Positions 36,221 through 46,513 are shown, counted from the stretch's first letter. The stretch: DNA of 64,000 nt from Tatumella sp. JGM91 (GCF_018257575.1 NZ_JAERJP010000014.1:47849-111848); one strand, 5' to 3'. Numbers and translations: made by a program. Notes: generated by a model from the letters alone, not told the origin.

Positions 36221-37240
36221 ATGAGCAAGATTAAAAGCTACGCCGCAGCAGAAGCTGGCGCAGAACTGGAACTGTATGAATTTGATGCCGGCGAGCTTGC
36301 TGCCGAAGATGTTGAAGTCAAAGTAGAATACTGCGGTATCTGCCACTCGGATTTGTCGATGATCGATAATGAATGGGGAATTTCACAATATCCGCTGGTT
36401 GCAGGCCACGAAATTGTCGGCCGTGTCCACGCTCTGGGCGCAGCCGCACAGAGCAAAGGCCTGAAAATCGGCCAGCGGGTCGGCATTGGCTGGACAGCCC
36501 GCAGCTGTGGTCACTGTGACGCCTGTATCAGCGGCAGTCAGAGCAACTGTCAGCAGGGCAGCGTACCCACTATCCTGAACCGTGGTGGCTTTGCCGAGAA
36601 GATCCGTGCCGACTGGCAGTGGGTGATCCCGTTACCGGAAGCGCTGGATATCGAATCTGCCGGCCCGCTGTTGTGCGGCGGTATTACGGTATTCAAACCG
36701 TTACTGCAGCACCATATCACCGCGACCAGCCGTGTCGGCGTGATCGGGATTGGCGGGCTGGGACACATTGCCATCAAGTTACTGCATGCAATGGGCTGTG
36801 AGGTGACCGCGTTTAGCTCATCACCGTCGAAAGAAGCGGAAATTCTGGCGATGGGGGCGGATAAAGTGGTTAACAGCCGTGATCCTGAAGCACTTACAGC
36901 ACTGGCGGGTCAGTTCGACCTGATCATTAATACCATCAATGTGTCTCTGGACTGGATGCCGTATTTCCAGGCGCTGGCTTACAATGGCAGTTTCCATACC
37001 GTCGGCGCCGTAATGAAACCGTTTGAAGTCCCGGCCTTTACCCTGATTGCCGGTGACCGTAGCCTTTCCGGTTCTTCGACCGGTTCTCCTCACGAGCTGC
37101 GCAGTCTGGTAAAACTGGCGGCCCGTTCCGGCGTCAAACCACAGACCGAACTGTTCCCGATGTCAAAAATCAATGAGGCTATTCAGCATGTCCGTGACGG
37201 TAAAGCCCGTTACCGTGCAGTACTGAAAGCTGATTTCTGA
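36221..37240 (+). CDS. ahr: NADPH-dependent aldehyde reductase Ahr (YjgB)
   Basis: A 339-residue zinc medium-chain alcohol dehydrogenase, nearly collinear with E. coli Ahr/YjgB. It reduces a wide range of aldehydes with NADPH. Catalytic zinc ligands are Cys41 (CGICHSD) and His63-Glu64 (AGHE); the structural zinc site is the CGHCDAC...C cluster near 97-110. The dinucleotide motif GIGGLGH is followed by [10 protein letters not shown], the part that selects NADPH. Start supported by AGGAG upstream (TTGAGAGGAGAACATC). Monocistronic, followed by a hairpin. Confidence 0.93.
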   Translation: MSKIKSYAAAEAGAELELYEFDAGELAAEDVEVKVEYCGICHSDLSMIDNEWGISQYPLVAGHEIVGRVHALGAAAQSKGLKIGQRVGIGWTARSCGHCDACISGSQSNCQQGSVPTILNRGGFAEKIRADWQWVIPLPEALDIESAGPLLCGGITVFKPLLQHHITATSRVGVIGIGGLGHIAIKLLHAMGCEVTAFSSSPSKEAEILAMGADKVVNSRDPEALTALAGQFDLIINTINVSLDWMPYFQALAYNGSFHTVGAVMKPFEVPAFTLIAGDRSLSGSSTGSPHELRSLVKLAARSGVKPQTELFPMSKINEAIQHVRDGKARYRAVLKADF

Positions 37241-37247
37241 TATTTCA

Positions 37248-37268
37248 GCGGCCCGTCTTGCGGGCCGC
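37248..37268 (+). terminator. Hairpin behind ahr
   Basis: GCGGCCCG (37248-37255) pairs with CGGGCCGC (37261-37268) over a 5-base loop; no U-run. Confidence 0.5.
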
Positions 37269-37831
37269 AATCTCAGTGATTACTCTCCGGTTTTACCGGC
37301 TGTTTCAATGGCAGCCACCACCTGAAACCGGCTGTCGGCCGGTCACCTCCCGGCAATCCTATGGTTCGTCTCTTCCCGGTGATGCAAGTTCCCCCCGATA
37401 CGGCAAGGGCCAGCGGCAGTTTTAGCTGATCATAAAAGTGCAGCAGTTCTCCGGCTAAAACATTTATCCGCTCCGCCCCCGGCAATAATGCTATCCATCC
37501 CCCCGATGAAAGGCGTTGCTCACTGGCCCTGCGGCTGTTCACCTAATGCACCGGGACTGTCAGCAGTAAGTCCCGCCGTTCTGCGGCCATTTTCAGGCCC
37601 GCGCTCTGTCGGCAAAAAGCCGGGAATTTATAAGTAATAATTAACCGTTATATCCTGATTTTTCACCGCGACAACCGGCTAACCTCATCACACTTCCCGT
37701 TATTTCACGGGGTCTTCCGGCAGTAAGGCAATGATTAGCAAAAAATGTGCAGAGTAATGCACCAATCAGCATTAAATAAATACCCGTCGTCTGGTTATAG
37801 TTTTGAAAAAATTACTCACCGGTTACTTACT
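37269..37831. other. Spacer before the monooxygenase operon
   Basis: About 560 bases. The first half is GC-rich with several internal inverted repeats but no convincing gene; the second half is AT-rich and should hold the promoter of the operon that follows. Confidence 0.5.
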
Positions 37832-39166
37832 ATGCCAAGAAATGAACAACTGTCGCTGGGGGCTTTTATTCATCCGGCCGGGCATCATGTCGCGGCCTGG
37901 CGCCACCCACAGGTGGCCCCCGATCCGCTGGATATTCAGCAGTATATTCAGATTGCGAAAACGGCCGAACGCGCCTGTTTTGATATGCTGTTTTTTGCCG
38001 ACAGTCTGGCGGTGTTCGATTCTGTCGAAGCCCATAAGATGGCCCGTTCCAACTATTTTGAACCGGTCACATTACTGGCATCGCTGGCGGCGGTGACGCA
38101 ACATATTGGTCTGATTGCGACCGCGACCACCAGCTACAACCAGCCTTATCATATCGCCCGGCAGTTTGCCTCACTGGATCACCTGTCCGGTGGCAGAGCG
38201 GGCTGGAATCTGGTGACATCCGATGCCGCCAATGAAGCCGCTAACTTTAACCGGCACCAACACTTCAGCCATCAGGAACGTTACCTGCGTGCCGCCGAAT
38301 TTTACCGGGTGGTGGAAGGTTTGTGGAATAGCTGGGAAGACGATGCCTTTATCTATGATAAGGCTTCAGGTCAGACCTACCGTCCGGAAAAAATGCATCC
38401 CTTACATCACCGTGGTGACTATTTTCAGGTCAGCGGGCCATTAAATATTGCCCGTTCACCACAGGGTAAACCCGTGGTCGTGCAGGCAGGTTCCTCGGAG
38501 GCCGGTAAGGCCCTGGCGGCAAAAACGGCCGATCTGGTATTTACCGCACAGTCTGATCTGAAAAAAGCTAAAGAGTTCTATCAGGACGTCAGGCAGCGCC
38601 TCAGTGCCTGCCAGCGTCCCGAAAACAGTCTGAAAATTATGCCGGGCGTACTGCTGGTCACCGGCCAGTCCCGGCAGGAAGCCGAAGAAAAGTATCAGCA
38701 ATTCCAGCAACTGGTTCAGCCGGAGGTCGGTATCGCGTTATTAGGCAGAATGCTGGGTAATTTTGACCTGTCCGGCTATCCGCAGGATCAACCGCTGCCT
38801 GAACTGCCGCTGTCAGATTCAGGGCAGCAGAGCCGTCAGGCTCTGCTACGGGGGATCGCCGCCAGCGAAAACCTGACGCTGGCTGAGCTGGGCCTGCGTA
38901 TTGCCGGTGGCCGCGGTCACCACACGGTAATCGGGACCGCGCAACAAATTGCCGACGAGCTTCAATGCTGGTTCGAAGAATATGCCGCGGATGGTTTCAA
39001 TATTATGGTCCCGCACCTGCCTGCCGGACTGGACGATATTGCCCGGACGGTTATTCCCGAATTACAGCGCCGGGGGCTGTTCAGAAAATCCTACCAGGGA
39101 AAAACCCTGCGCAGTCACCTGGGGCTGACACCACCACCTTTTCATCCGCCTTTTGAGAGTCAGTAA
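37832..39166 (+). CDS. FMN-dependent monooxygenase, NtaA/SnaA/DszA family
   Basis: A 444-residue luciferase-fold monooxygenase of the NtaA/SnaA/DszA/SoxA group, which acts on nitrilotriacetate-like amines or on organosulfur compounds using reduced FMN from a partner. Family blocks: GHHVAAWRHP near the N-terminus, DMLFFADS, EPVTLLASLAAVTQHIGL, SGGRAGWNLVTS, and VVQAGSSEAGKALAA. The frame is open to 37745, but the ATG at 37832 (MPRNEQLSLG) is where the homology pattern begins; it lacks a good ribosome-binding site, so the start is not certain. First gene of an operon with an aldo/keto reductase and a sodium symporter; no flavin reductase is encoded. Confidence 0.82.
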   Translation: MPRNEQLSLGAFIHPAGHHVAAWRHPQVAPDPLDIQQYIQIAKTAERACFDMLFFADSLAVFDSVEAHKMARSNYFEPVTLLASLAAVTQHIGLIATATTSYNQPYHIARQFASLDHLSGGRAGWNLVTSDAANEAANFNRHQHFSHQERYLRAAEFYRVVEGLWNSWEDDAFIYDKASGQTYRPEKMHPLHHRGDYFQVSGPLNIARSPQGKPVVVQAGSSEAGKALAAKTADLVFTAQSDLKKAKEFYQDVRQRLSACQRPENSLKIMPGVLLVTGQSRQEAEEKYQQFQQLVQPEVGIALLGRMLGNFDLSGYPQDQPLPELPLSDSGQQSRQALLRGIAASENLTLAELGLRIAGGRGHHTVIGTAQQIADELQCWFEEYAADGFNIMVPHLPAGLDDIARTVIPELQRRGLFRKSYQGKTLRSHLGLTPPPFHPPFESQ

Positions 39167-39167
39167 C

Positions 39168-40196
39168 ATGAGTTATCAGCCAGCAGAACAACGTTATCAG
39201 CACATGTCCTATCCGCATTGCGGCAACAGTGGTTTAAAACTGCCGCGCATTTCTCTCGGACTGTGGCAGCACTTTGGTGATAACAGTACCCGCGAACAAC
39301 AGCGAAGTTTACTGCGCTGTGCCTTTGACGCCGGTATCACCCATTTTGACCTGGCAAATAACTATGGCACACCCTATGGCAGTGCCGAACAAAATTTCGG
39401 AGAAGTGTTTCGTCGTGATTTTCGTCCCTTCCGCGATGAACTGATTATTTCCACCAAAGCGGGTTACGATATGTGGCCGGGGCCTTACGGCCAGGGAGGC
39501 AGCTCGCGGAAATACCTGCTTGCCAGCCTGAATCAGAGCCTGCAACGCCTCGGCCTGGAGTATGTCGATATCTTCTATTCCCACTGTTATGACCCCGCCA
39601 CGCCACTGGAAGAAACAGCTTCCGCCCTCGCCAGCGCCGTGACACAGGGTAAAGCACTGTATGTCGGGATCTCCTCCTATCCGTCAGCAGAAACCGGTGA
39701 AATAGCCCGGTTACTGCAACGGTGGCATATTCCTTTGCTGGTCCATCAGCCTGCTTATAACCTGTTTAACCGCTGGGTCGAAGACAGCCTGCTTGAGACC
39801 TGTGCCCGGCAGGGAACAGGGATTATCGCCTTCAGCACCCTCGCTCAGGGACTGCTGAGCGGAAAATACTCCGCCAGTACCCCGGCTGCCCTGCGCCGTC
39901 ATAGTATTGATCAGCGTGAACTGAGTGCGGAAAACTTTGCCCGCATTGCCGGGCTGGAAAATATTGCCCGACAGCGTGGTCAGTCATTACCGCAGATGGC
40001 ACTGGCATGGGTACTGCGCCAGCCACAGATCAGCTCCGCACTCACCGGCGTCAGTTCACCGGAACAATTACTGCATAACCTCGGGGCATTGCAAAATATC
40101 CGCTTCAGTGAAGAAGAACTGCGGGATATCGACCATTTCGCTATCGACGGCAGCAGCCAGTTTGGCCGAATCAACGACCGACAGACGGAGGGCTGA
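39168..40196 (+). CDS. Aldo/keto reductase, YghZ/Gpr-like
   Basis: A 342-residue aldo/keto reductase of the YghZ/GprA subgroup (E. coli YghZ reduces L-glyceraldehyde 3-phosphate and methylglyoxal). The catalytic Asp-Tyr-Lys-His set is visible in HFDLANNYG, STKAGYDMW and FYSHCYDP, and the NADPH site in FSTLAQGLLSGKY and the C-terminal GVSSPEQL. The ATG at 39168 starts one base after the monooxygenase stop codon; an open GTG five codons earlier is less likely. It may process the aldehyde released by the monooxygenase, which is inference. Confidence 0.87.
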   Translation: MSYQPAEQRYQHMSYPHCGNSGLKLPRISLGLWQHFGDNSTREQQRSLLRCAFDAGITHFDLANNYGTPYGSAEQNFGEVFRRDFRPFRDELIISTKAGYDMWPGPYGQGGSSRKYLLASLNQSLQRLGLEYVDIFYSHCYDPATPLEETASALASAVTQGKALYVGISSYPSAETGEIARLLQRWHIPLLVHQPAYNLFNRWVEDSLLETCARQGTGIIAFSTLAQGLLSGKYSASTPAALRRHSIDQRELSAENFARIAGLENIARQRGQSLPQMALAWVLRQPQISSALTGVSSPEQLLHNLGALQNIRFSEEELRDIDHFAIDGSSQFGRINDRQTEG

Positions 40197-41932
40197 TGTT
40201 TACACTGCTGACAACGTTCGCCACATTATTACTGATTATCCTGATCTCTTACTGGCTGACCCGGCGGTTTAAACATACCACCGCACGGGAGTACTTTATG
40301 GCCAGCGGCAAACTGAGTTTCGGCTTTATTGCCGGTTCCATGATGCTGACTAATGTTTCCGTCGACCAGCTGATCGGTCTGAATGGTGATGCCTACCTGC
40401 ATAATCTGAGTGCGGTCGCCTGGGAAGCTACAGCGATTATTGCCATTATCGCCCTGGCACTGTTCTTCCTGCCGCGCTATATGCAGGGCGGGTTTACCAC
40501 CCTGACGGAATTTATTGAATCCCGATATGATAAAACAGCGCGCAAAATTGTCAGTGTATTACTGCTGATGACCTATACCCTGGTGCTGTGTCCCTCGTCG
40601 TTATACCTCGGGGCACTGACCCTGGAAAAAATATTTAATATTCAACAGGCGCTGGGGGTCAGCTACCAGACCAGCATGATCCTGATGATTTGCCTGACCG
40701 GCTTTATTGGTACCGCCTATGCGGTACTGGGAGGGCTGCGGGCTATCGCCGTCTCCGATACCATTAACGGGGTGTTTCTGATCATCATCATTCTGCTGGT
40801 GCCAGTACTTGGTTTCCTCGCTCTTGGTCACGGGCACCTGCTGGCCGGAATGCAGGAGTTACTGCGACAGAATCCGCAAAAACTGAATATGATTGGTAAT
40901 AATCATGACAGCGTGCCTTTCAGTACCCTGTTTACCGGCATGATCTTTGCCAACCTGTTCTACTGGTGTACTAACCAGGCAATTATGCAGAAAAGCCTTG
41001 CAGCACGCTCGCTGCAGGAAGCCCAGAAAGGGATCCTGCTGACCGGTGCCTGTAAGCTGGTGCTGCCGTTACTGATGATGTTACCGGGAATTATTGCGTG
41101 GCATTATTTTCATGGCCATCCCCTGACCTCTTCCGACCTGGCCTATCCTTCGCTGATTGCGGCATTACTTCCCTGGTGGCTGAAAGGCTTTTTTGTCGCC
41201 ATCATTCTGGGAGCAGTAATGAGCCACTTTAATGCCATTATTAATGCCTCTGCCACGTTGCTGACTTATGATTTTTACCTGTCATACCGACCAAAGGCCA
41301 CAGACCATCAGCAGGTACGCTTTGGTAAGCAGATGAGTTTACTGGTTGCGTTAATCTCCATCGCCTGTGCTCCGCTGTTAATGGATGCACCGGAGGGCAT
41401 CTATACATTACTGCGGCGTTTCACCGGTTTCTTTAATATGCCGGTGATTGCTGTCGTGCTGTTTGCTTTTATCGTCGCCCGCCCGCCGGCTATTGCTGCC
41501 AGAATTGTGCTGATATCACATGCTCTGATATACGGTATTTTTATTCTGGGGCTGAATGTTGATGCCCGCTGGGGGATCAGCTTTATTCATCTGATGGGGA
41601 TCTTGTTTGCCGGTGAGATGTTACTGTTGTTTATTCTGCACCGTTACCTGCCCGGCAAGACAATACCGCCGATCACTGCCACCGGTAAGGAGCTGGTTAG
41701 CTGGCAGTATGCGGTTCCTGTCAGTGTGGTGCTGGTCGCCGCACTGATCAGTCTTTATCTGACCTTCTCTCCGCTGGGGATCGTCAGCGGGCATCTGACC
41801 TCTGGCTGGTATCTGTCAATGGGCCTGCTCTGGACACTGGCGTTAGTGATTGCCGGCCGCAGCCATCTTCGCCATAAACCGTTATTATCATCCCGCACCC
41901 GTCAGGGCAGCCTGCCACTGGATAATAATTAA
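40196..41932 (+). CDS. Sodium:solute symporter (SSS family, YidK-like)
   Basis: A 578-residue SSS-family symporter with about 14 membrane helices. The start codon overlaps the stop of the aldo/keto reductase (TGATG), indicating translational coupling. Family features: the YFMASGKLSFGFIAGSMMLTNVS N-terminal region, the long amphipathic segment FTTLTEFIESRYDKTARK and the AVLGGLRAIAVSDTINGV motif typical of sugar and related SSS carriers such as E. coli YidK and Vibrio SglT. It probably imports the substrate for the two enzymes upstream; a sugar or glycoside is as possible as an organosulfur compound. Confidence 0.87.
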   Translation: MFTLLTTFATLLLIILISYWLTRRFKHTTAREYFMASGKLSFGFIAGSMMLTNVSVDQLIGLNGDAYLHNLSAVAWEATAIIAIIALALFFLPRYMQGGFTTLTEFIESRYDKTARKIVSVLLLMTYTLVLCPSSLYLGALTLEKIFNIQQALGVSYQTSMILMICLTGFIGTAYAVLGGLRAIAVSDTINGVFLIIIILLVPVLGFLALGHGHLLAGMQELLRQNPQKLNMIGNNHDSVPFSTLFTGMIFANLFYWCTNQAIMQKSLAARSLQEAQKGILLTGACKLVLPLLMMLPGIIAWHYFHGHPLTSSDLAYPSLIAALLPWWLKGFFVAIILGAVMSHFNAIINASATLLTYDFYLSYRPKATDHQQVRFGKQMSLLVALISIACAPLLMDAPEGIYTLLRRFTGFFNMPVIAVVLFAFIVARPPAIAARIVLISHALIYGIFILGLNVDARWGISFIHLMGILFAGEMLLLFILHRYLPGKTIPPITATGKELVSWQYAVPVSVVLVAALISLYLTFSPLGIVSGHLTSGWYLSMGLLWTLALVIAGRSHLRHKPLLSSRTRQGSLPLDNN

Positions 41933-42038
41933 CGGTGTTCAGGGCGGCAGTACTGGTATCAGGTACGTCACAGGGCTGCCGTCAATATTCAGGGACAACC
42001 AATGGGGCCGGAGGTGTTTATCACCGCCCCCTGTAACA

Positions 42039-42060
42039 CGGACCGGTTGTCGCCGGTCCG
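42039..42060. terminator. Hairpin between convergent symporter and mtlR genes
   Basis: CGGACCGG (42039-42046) pairs with CCGGTCCG (42053-42060) over 6 bases; no U-run. Confidence 0.4.
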
Positions 42061-42139
42061 CCAGAGGTTCGCAGCATCAGCCGGTCGCAGAAGAACCATA
42101 AACTCCCGGCAATCAAAGGTTTTCAGCAGCGGCGGGACA

Positions 42140-42673
42140 TTATTTTTCAAAGGCAGGTTTCAGGCTGATATGGGCGATAAGCCCGGTCAGTGACAGAACC
42201 ATCACCGAGCGAACTATCTGCTGATAGCGTTGCTGTTGCATAATATTTAATTCCTTATCCTCACTGACAAAATCGGCAGGCGGCGGAATAGTCACACAAT
42301 GCAGTTCAGCAAAAGGCCCGAGAACTTTATCATCAGTAAAACTGTACTCGGTGCCGTCATGATTCAGGGCTTCACGCAGTGTCATAAGCCGTTCACAGTC
42401 TTCATACTCAGCGCGATTAATGACCCCCAGGCCGTAAATCAGTTTCAGGCGTACCGATAACTCCCCCAGCGGGCCATTACCCAGCAATAAAGGCCCGACC
42501 GCATACTTGACCGCATAATCATCTTTACGGAATACTTTGACCAGCAGAACATTCACGGCTTCCGACAGCATTTCAATGGCGGCGATCAGAAAACTTCTGA
42601 CAGACTGCCCGCTATTCAGCCGTTCCAGCACCCGGTTTTCAAAAGCCTGCGATTGTTCCATTGGTCCCTGCAT
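42140..42673 (-). CDS. mtlR: Mannitol operon repressor MtlR
   Basis: A 177-residue MtlR, the repressor of the mannitol operon, similar over its length to E. coli MtlR (FENRVLERLNSGQSVRSFLI, VFRKDDYAVKYAVGPLLLG, VRLKLIYGLGVINRAEYED). It has no recognisable helix-turn-helix, as in the family. The frame is open from a GTG at 42709, and E. coli MtlR has a longer N-terminus, but the ATG at 42673 has a fitting GGGGTGA ribosome-binding site. It is the last gene of mtlA-mtlD-mtlR, the usual enterobacterial order. Confidence 0.92.
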   Translation of the reverse strand: MQGPMEQSQAFENRVLERLNSGQSVRSFLIAAIEMLSEAVNVLLVKVFRKDDYAVKYAVGPLLLGNGPLGELSVRLKLIYGLGVINRAEYEDCERLMTLREALNHDGTEYSFTDDKVLGPFAELHCVTIPPPADFVSEDKELNIMQQQRYQQIVRSVMVLSLTGLIAHISLKPAFEK

Positions 42674-42756
42674 ATCACCCCGGTCGTCTGATAATACCCG
42701 CAAGGGCACAGTAAGACTGTGCCCTGAATATTTATATATCAGGAATAAGGGGCCGA

Positions 42757-43902
42757 TTATACCATAGCGTTCCGGGCCGCCACTATCGCCCTGACAAGCT
42801 CACTGTCAGCCTCCAGCCCGGAGATTTCAGCCAGGGTGGCAGCAACACCCTGTTTCTTCAGCAAACTGGCCAGCTCATACGACTGAGGATCCTGCTCACT
42901 GTGGAAGTGTAATGCCGCAGCTACCCCCGTAATCAGATGTTTCTGTGGCAGTTGATATTCGAGGGTGCCGAGTATCGGTTTAATCAGCCGGTCACCGGCA
43001 CTGAGTTTGCGCAATGGCTGACGCCCTACCCGCTCCACATCATCATCCAGGCAGGGATTCTCAAACCGACCGAGAATACTGCGGATATAAGCCGCATGCT
43101 GGTCAGCATCGAAAGCATAACGACGGATCAGCACCGCGCCGCTTTCCTCCATCGCGCCCTGCACTGTCCGACGGATATGCGGATCCAGCACCGATTCGCG
43201 GATAGTTTTGTGCCCCGCCAGGTGACCAAGGTAAGCCGCGATCGCATGGCCGGTATTCAGTGTGAACAACTTTCTTTCGACAAACGCCATAAGATTGTCG
43301 GTCAGCGTCATCCCCGGAACTAACGGAAACTCGCCTTTCAGCCGGGTCTTATCGACAATCCATTCACTGAAACTTTCAGCAGTCACTGCCAGAGGATCAC
43401 CGCCGGCGAGGGCAGGCAGGACAATACGGTCAACCGCAGAATCAGCAAACCCCGTATGTTGCTCAACCCATGGCTGATAATCCGCTGGCAGCGCGGCCAT
43501 AACACAGGCTTTTAGCCTGGTGGTGGCCGATAACTGGTTTTCACAGGCAATAATATTCAATGGCCGGTGATTGCCATTCTCCTTACGACGCATAAGCCCC
43601 GTAGCCAGGGTTGCGGCAACAGCACCGAGAACCTGAGCACCGACGGCGGTGGTAATCAGATCCGCTGAAGCAATTAAATCCATGATTGCTTCGCTGGTAC
43701 TGTTGACCGCCCTGACCCCCGTGACAACAGAGAGTTGCGGTTTCTCGCCGGCGATTTGCACCGGATATTCTCCGCGGCGGTTCAGTTCATCCACCACCCG
43801 CTGATTAATATCGGCAAAAATCAGTTCTGCCCCCGCTTCTGCCAGCAATTTCCCGATAAAACCACAGCCAATATTACCGGCACCAAAGTGTAATGCTTTC
43901 AT
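42757..43902 (-). CDS. mtlD: Mannitol-1-phosphate 5-dehydrogenase MtlD
   Basis: A 381-residue enzyme (E. coli MtlD has 382) that oxidises mannitol 1-phosphate to fructose 6-phosphate with NAD. The Rossmann motif GAGNIG is at 7-12, directly after the start, and the polyol-dehydrogenase signature [20 protein letters not shown] is in the C-terminal domain. The frame is open 21 codons further upstream, but the ATG at 43902 has AAAGGA before it and matches the family N-terminus [12 protein letters not shown]. It lies between mtlA and mtlR. Confidence 0.95.
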   Translation of the reverse strand: MKALHFGAGNIGCGFIGKLLAEAGAELIFADINQRVVDELNRRGEYPVQIAGEKPQLSVVTGVRAVNSTSEAIMDLIASADLITTAVGAQVLGAVAATLATGLMRRKENGNHRPLNIIACENQLSATTRLKACVMAALPADYQPWVEQHTGFADSAVDRIVLPALAGGDPLAVTAESFSEWIVDKTRLKGEFPLVPGMTLTDNLMAFVERKLFTLNTGHAIAAYLGHLAGHKTIRESVLDPHIRRTVQGAMEESGAVLIRRYAFDADQHAAYIRSILGRFENPCLDDDVERVGRQPLRKLSAGDRLIKPILGTLEYQLPQKHLITGVAAALHFHSEQDPQSYELASLLKKQGVAATLAEISGLEADSELVRAIVAARNAMV

Positions 43903-43994
43903 AGTACGTCCTTTTACAGTCACAATCAGAATCAGCAGCAGATTGCGCAGCCGTATCCCTGCCACGCCGCTGCGCCTTGCATGGATATCAGGTT

Positions 43995-45896
43995 TCAGCT
44001 GGCGGGCTTATCCGCCAGCAGTGCCAGAACTTCCGGCACACTTTGGGTGGTAGCCAGCCGGGTGATGATGTGTTCGTCATCCAGAGCTGTCGCCAGCCGG
44101 GAGACCACCTGAATGTGTTCGTCATTACGCGCAGCAATACCGATCACCAGCCGCGCGATATCCTGCGGCTGGTCACCGAAGTGCACCCCGTCAGGGTACT
44201 GGCAGAACACTATCCCGGTTTTCAGCACACGATCTTTGGCGGCTACTGTGCCGTGTGGCACCGCAATCGATTCTCCGAGGTAGGTTGACGCCAGGGTTTC
44301 CCGTTCCAGCATGGCTGCCACATATTCCGGCCGGACATAGCCTCTTTTCACCAGTTGTTCACCGGCAAAACAGATAGCCTGTTGTTTAGTCTCAGCGTAA
44401 TTGCCCAGCAGCACATCACCGGCAGATAGCCGGAAAGAGGGCCCCGGATGTTGTCCGCCACTGTTGTCAGCGACCCGGCTTAGCGGCTCAGCCTGCGGGC
44501 TGACCAGCTGCAAACGGACAGCCAGATCCTGATACAGATCGCTGTCAAGGAAACGGGTCAGAGAAATATGCCGGGCCTGAGGTGCCTGGCGCATCGCCCG
44601 TTCAGTCAGTTCACGGTGGGTAATGACCAGGTCCGCATCCTCCGGCAGGCTATTGATTGCAGCATGGGAGACAGAAATATGCGTCAGACCGGCATCAGTG
44701 ATTTTTTTACGCAACATCCCGGCCCCCATCGCACTGGATCCCATCCCTGCATCGCAGGCGACGATGATCTGGCGAACATGCCGGAGATCATCCGGCAGCG
44801 ATATCTCTGCTGAGACCTGCTGGCCAGTTTTCATGGCCCGCACGCGACGGGAAGCGGCATCCATATCCTGCTCTCTGACTTTCCCTGTTTTCAGCAGGAT
44901 GACGGCAATAATAAAAGACACCAGAAATGCTGTGATAATGGCGGCAATATTGGCAAAGTAAGCGCCTTTAGGCGTCATTGCCAGTACCGCCAATACCGAG
45001 CCAGGCGAGGCCGGAGAAACCAGCCCTCCGTCCAGCAACGCCAGGCTAAATACACCACTTACCCCGCCACAGATCACCGCAAGGATCAGCCGCGGATTCA
45101 TCAGTACATATGGGAAATAAATCTCGTGGATCCCCCCGAAAAAGTGGATGATGGCTGCGCCTCCGGCAGACTGCCTGGCATTTCCGCGGCCAGACAGCAT
45201 ATAGGCCAGTAACACTCCCAGTCCGGGACCGGGGTTGGCTTCAATCAGAAAGAACAGGGATTTACCGGCCTCACTGGCCTGCTGGATCCCCAGCGGGGAG
45301 AATATCCCGTGGTTAATCGCATTATTCAGAAACAGGATTTTCGCCGGTTCAACAAAGACAGAAGTAAGGGGCAGCAGACTATTCTGCACCATCAGATTAA
45401 CCCCTGATGCAAGCAGGCGAGACAGCCCCTCAGCCAGTGGCCCGATGGCCAGGAAGGCCAGAATAGCCAGTAACATACCGATAATTCCGGCGGAGAAATT
45501 ATTGACCAGCATCTCAAAACCGCTTTTAATTTTATCGTCCGTATAACGGTCAAAGATTTTGATTATCCGGCCGCCCAGCGGACCCGCGATCATCGCCCCG
45601 AGGAACATTGGCATATCCGCCCCGGCGATAACGCCCATCGTGGTAATCGCCCCGACCACCCCGCCACGCTCTCCCCCGACAAGACGACCGCCGGTATAAC
45701 CAATTAATAAAGGCAGCAGATAGGTAATCATCGGCGAAACAAGTTTCGCCAGGGTCTGACTGGGTAACCAGCCGCTGGGAATAAACAGCGCGGTAATCAT
45801 CCCCCAGGCGATAAAGGCACCGATATTTGGCATTACCATATTGCTTAAAAAGCGGCCAAAGCTTTGTATTTTTATTCTGATAGCTGATGAAAACAT
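43995..45896 (-). CDS. mtlA: Mannitol-specific PTS enzyme IICBA, MtlA
   Basis: A 633-residue phosphotransferase permease that imports mannitol and phosphorylates it to mannitol 1-phosphate. Order: membrane IIC domain (1 to about 340), IIB domain with phospho-Cys381 ([10 protein letters not shown]), IIA domain with phospho-His548 (VPHGT). The frame is open 11 codons upstream, but the ATG at 45896 ([14 protein letters not shown]) has AAGGA eight bases before it and matches the family start. It heads the mtlADR operon, behind an array of CRP sites, so it is subject to catabolite control and to MtlR. Confidence 0.95.
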   Translation of the reverse strand: MFSSAIRIKIQSFGRFLSNMVMPNIGAFIAWGMITALFIPSGWLPSQTLAKLVSPMITYLLPLLIGYTGGRLVGGERGGVVGAITTMGVIAGADMPMFLGAMIAGPLGGRIIKIFDRYTDDKIKSGFEMLVNNFSAGIIGMLLAILAFLAIGPLAEGLSRLLASGVNLMVQNSLLPLTSVFVEPAKILFLNNAINHGIFSPLGIQQASEAGKSLFFLIEANPGPGLGVLLAYMLSGRGNARQSAGGAAIIHFFGGIHEIYFPYVLMNPRLILAVICGGVSGVFSLALLDGGLVSPASPGSVLAVLAMTPKGAYFANIAAIITAFLVSFIIAVILLKTGKVREQDMDAASRRVRAMKTGQQVSAEISLPDDLRHVRQIIVACDAGMGSSAMGAGMLRKKITDAGLTHISVSHAAINSLPEDADLVITHRELTERAMRQAPQARHISLTRFLDSDLYQDLAVRLQLVSPQAEPLSRVADNSGGQHPGPSFRLSAGDVLLGNYAETKQQAICFAGEQLVKRGYVRPEYVAAMLERETLASTYLGESIAVPHGTVAAKDRVLKTGIVFCQYPDGVHFGDQPQDIARLVIGIAARNDEHIQVVSRLATALDDEHIITRLATTQSVPEVLALLADKPAS

Positions 45897-46041
45897 ATAA
45901 ATATTCCTTATAAATATGCACCAACACATAAAAAGGCACGGGAATGTACTGTCCTGCAGATATCAGCATGACATCTCCGGGAGTGATCACTCTGGCGGAC
46001 TCTATCACGCAGATCTGGCGGCGCATATTCGGGTTAAATAA

Positions 46042-46218
46042 TGTGATATGTATCACCATAAAGCGCCGTGAAGAGGGGGTGAATTAGTGATATGAATCAC
46101 ATTAAAAGATAATATTGCAGAGCAATATGCGGATTATTTTTACAAAATCCTGTTTTTATGTGATTTAAATCACATTTTCTTCTTATTTATTTTATTTTGA
46201 TTTGTGATCTGATTAACA
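46042..46218. promoter_or_regulatory. Array of four CRP sites upstream of mtlA
   Basis: Four 16-bp palindromes fit TGTGA-N6-TCACA: 46042-46057 (9 of 10 fixed bases), 46086-46101 (9 of 10), 46159-46174 (10 of 10, TGTGATTTAAATCACA) and a weaker one at 46203-46218 (right half TAACA). They lie 146-322 bases upstream of mtlA. E. coli mtlA also has several CRP sites. The farther sites could act on the divergent btsT. Confidence 0.8.
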
Positions 46219-46421
46219 ATTTATTTTTAGCCATCATGCGCCGCTTCACATTTTTATTCTGGCCAGTCAGCAGCCTGTATCCGCCGCGGAAATGTAAGGG
46301 TGTATGATTATTCAGACCGGATACTCCGGTTAATTTAAATCAGAAAAAATAATCGATTTACTGATTAGTCTTGTCTGCCGTGGCACTTTTGTCAGAGTCC
46401 GGCAGCACTGGCCGTTCCGGC

Positions 46422-46437
46422 TGCGATCTGAATCACA
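46422..46437. promoter_or_regulatory. CRP site upstream of btsT
   Basis: TGCGATCTGAATCACA matches 9 of 10 fixed CRP bases and lies 208 bases before the btsT start codon. E. coli btsT (yjiY) is CRP-dependent. Confidence 0.6.
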
Positions 46438-46465
46438 GAAAACCGCCGGCGGCCGCGGGCAGAAA

Positions 46466-46513
46466 ACCACTCAGGACCTCCGGTAACCGCTCTGCCACGC
46501 ATATTGCCACTCA
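46466..46513 (+). promoter_or_regulatory. Three phased 8-bp direct repeats, candidate BtsR binding sites
   Basis: ACCACTCA (46466-46473), ACCGCTCT (46486-46493) and GCCACTCA (46506-46513) start exactly 20 bases apart, two helical turns. The first fits, and the other two nearly fit, the ACC(G/A)CT(C/T)A motif I recall for BtsR (YehT) at the E. coli yjiY promoter, where two copies are separated by about 13 bases; here the gap is 12. They end 131 bases before the btsT ATG. Confidence 0.65.

Noticed and set aside
37273..37542. Minus-strand 89-codon open frame behind ahr
   Set aside because: Composition and repeats look like GC-rich spacer; no family resemblance and no good ribosome-binding site.
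42673..42709. GTG at 42709 as start of mtlR
   Set aside because: E. coli MtlR has a longer N-terminus, but no ribosome-binding site precedes this GTG while GGGGTGA precedes the ATG at 42673; kept as an alternative.
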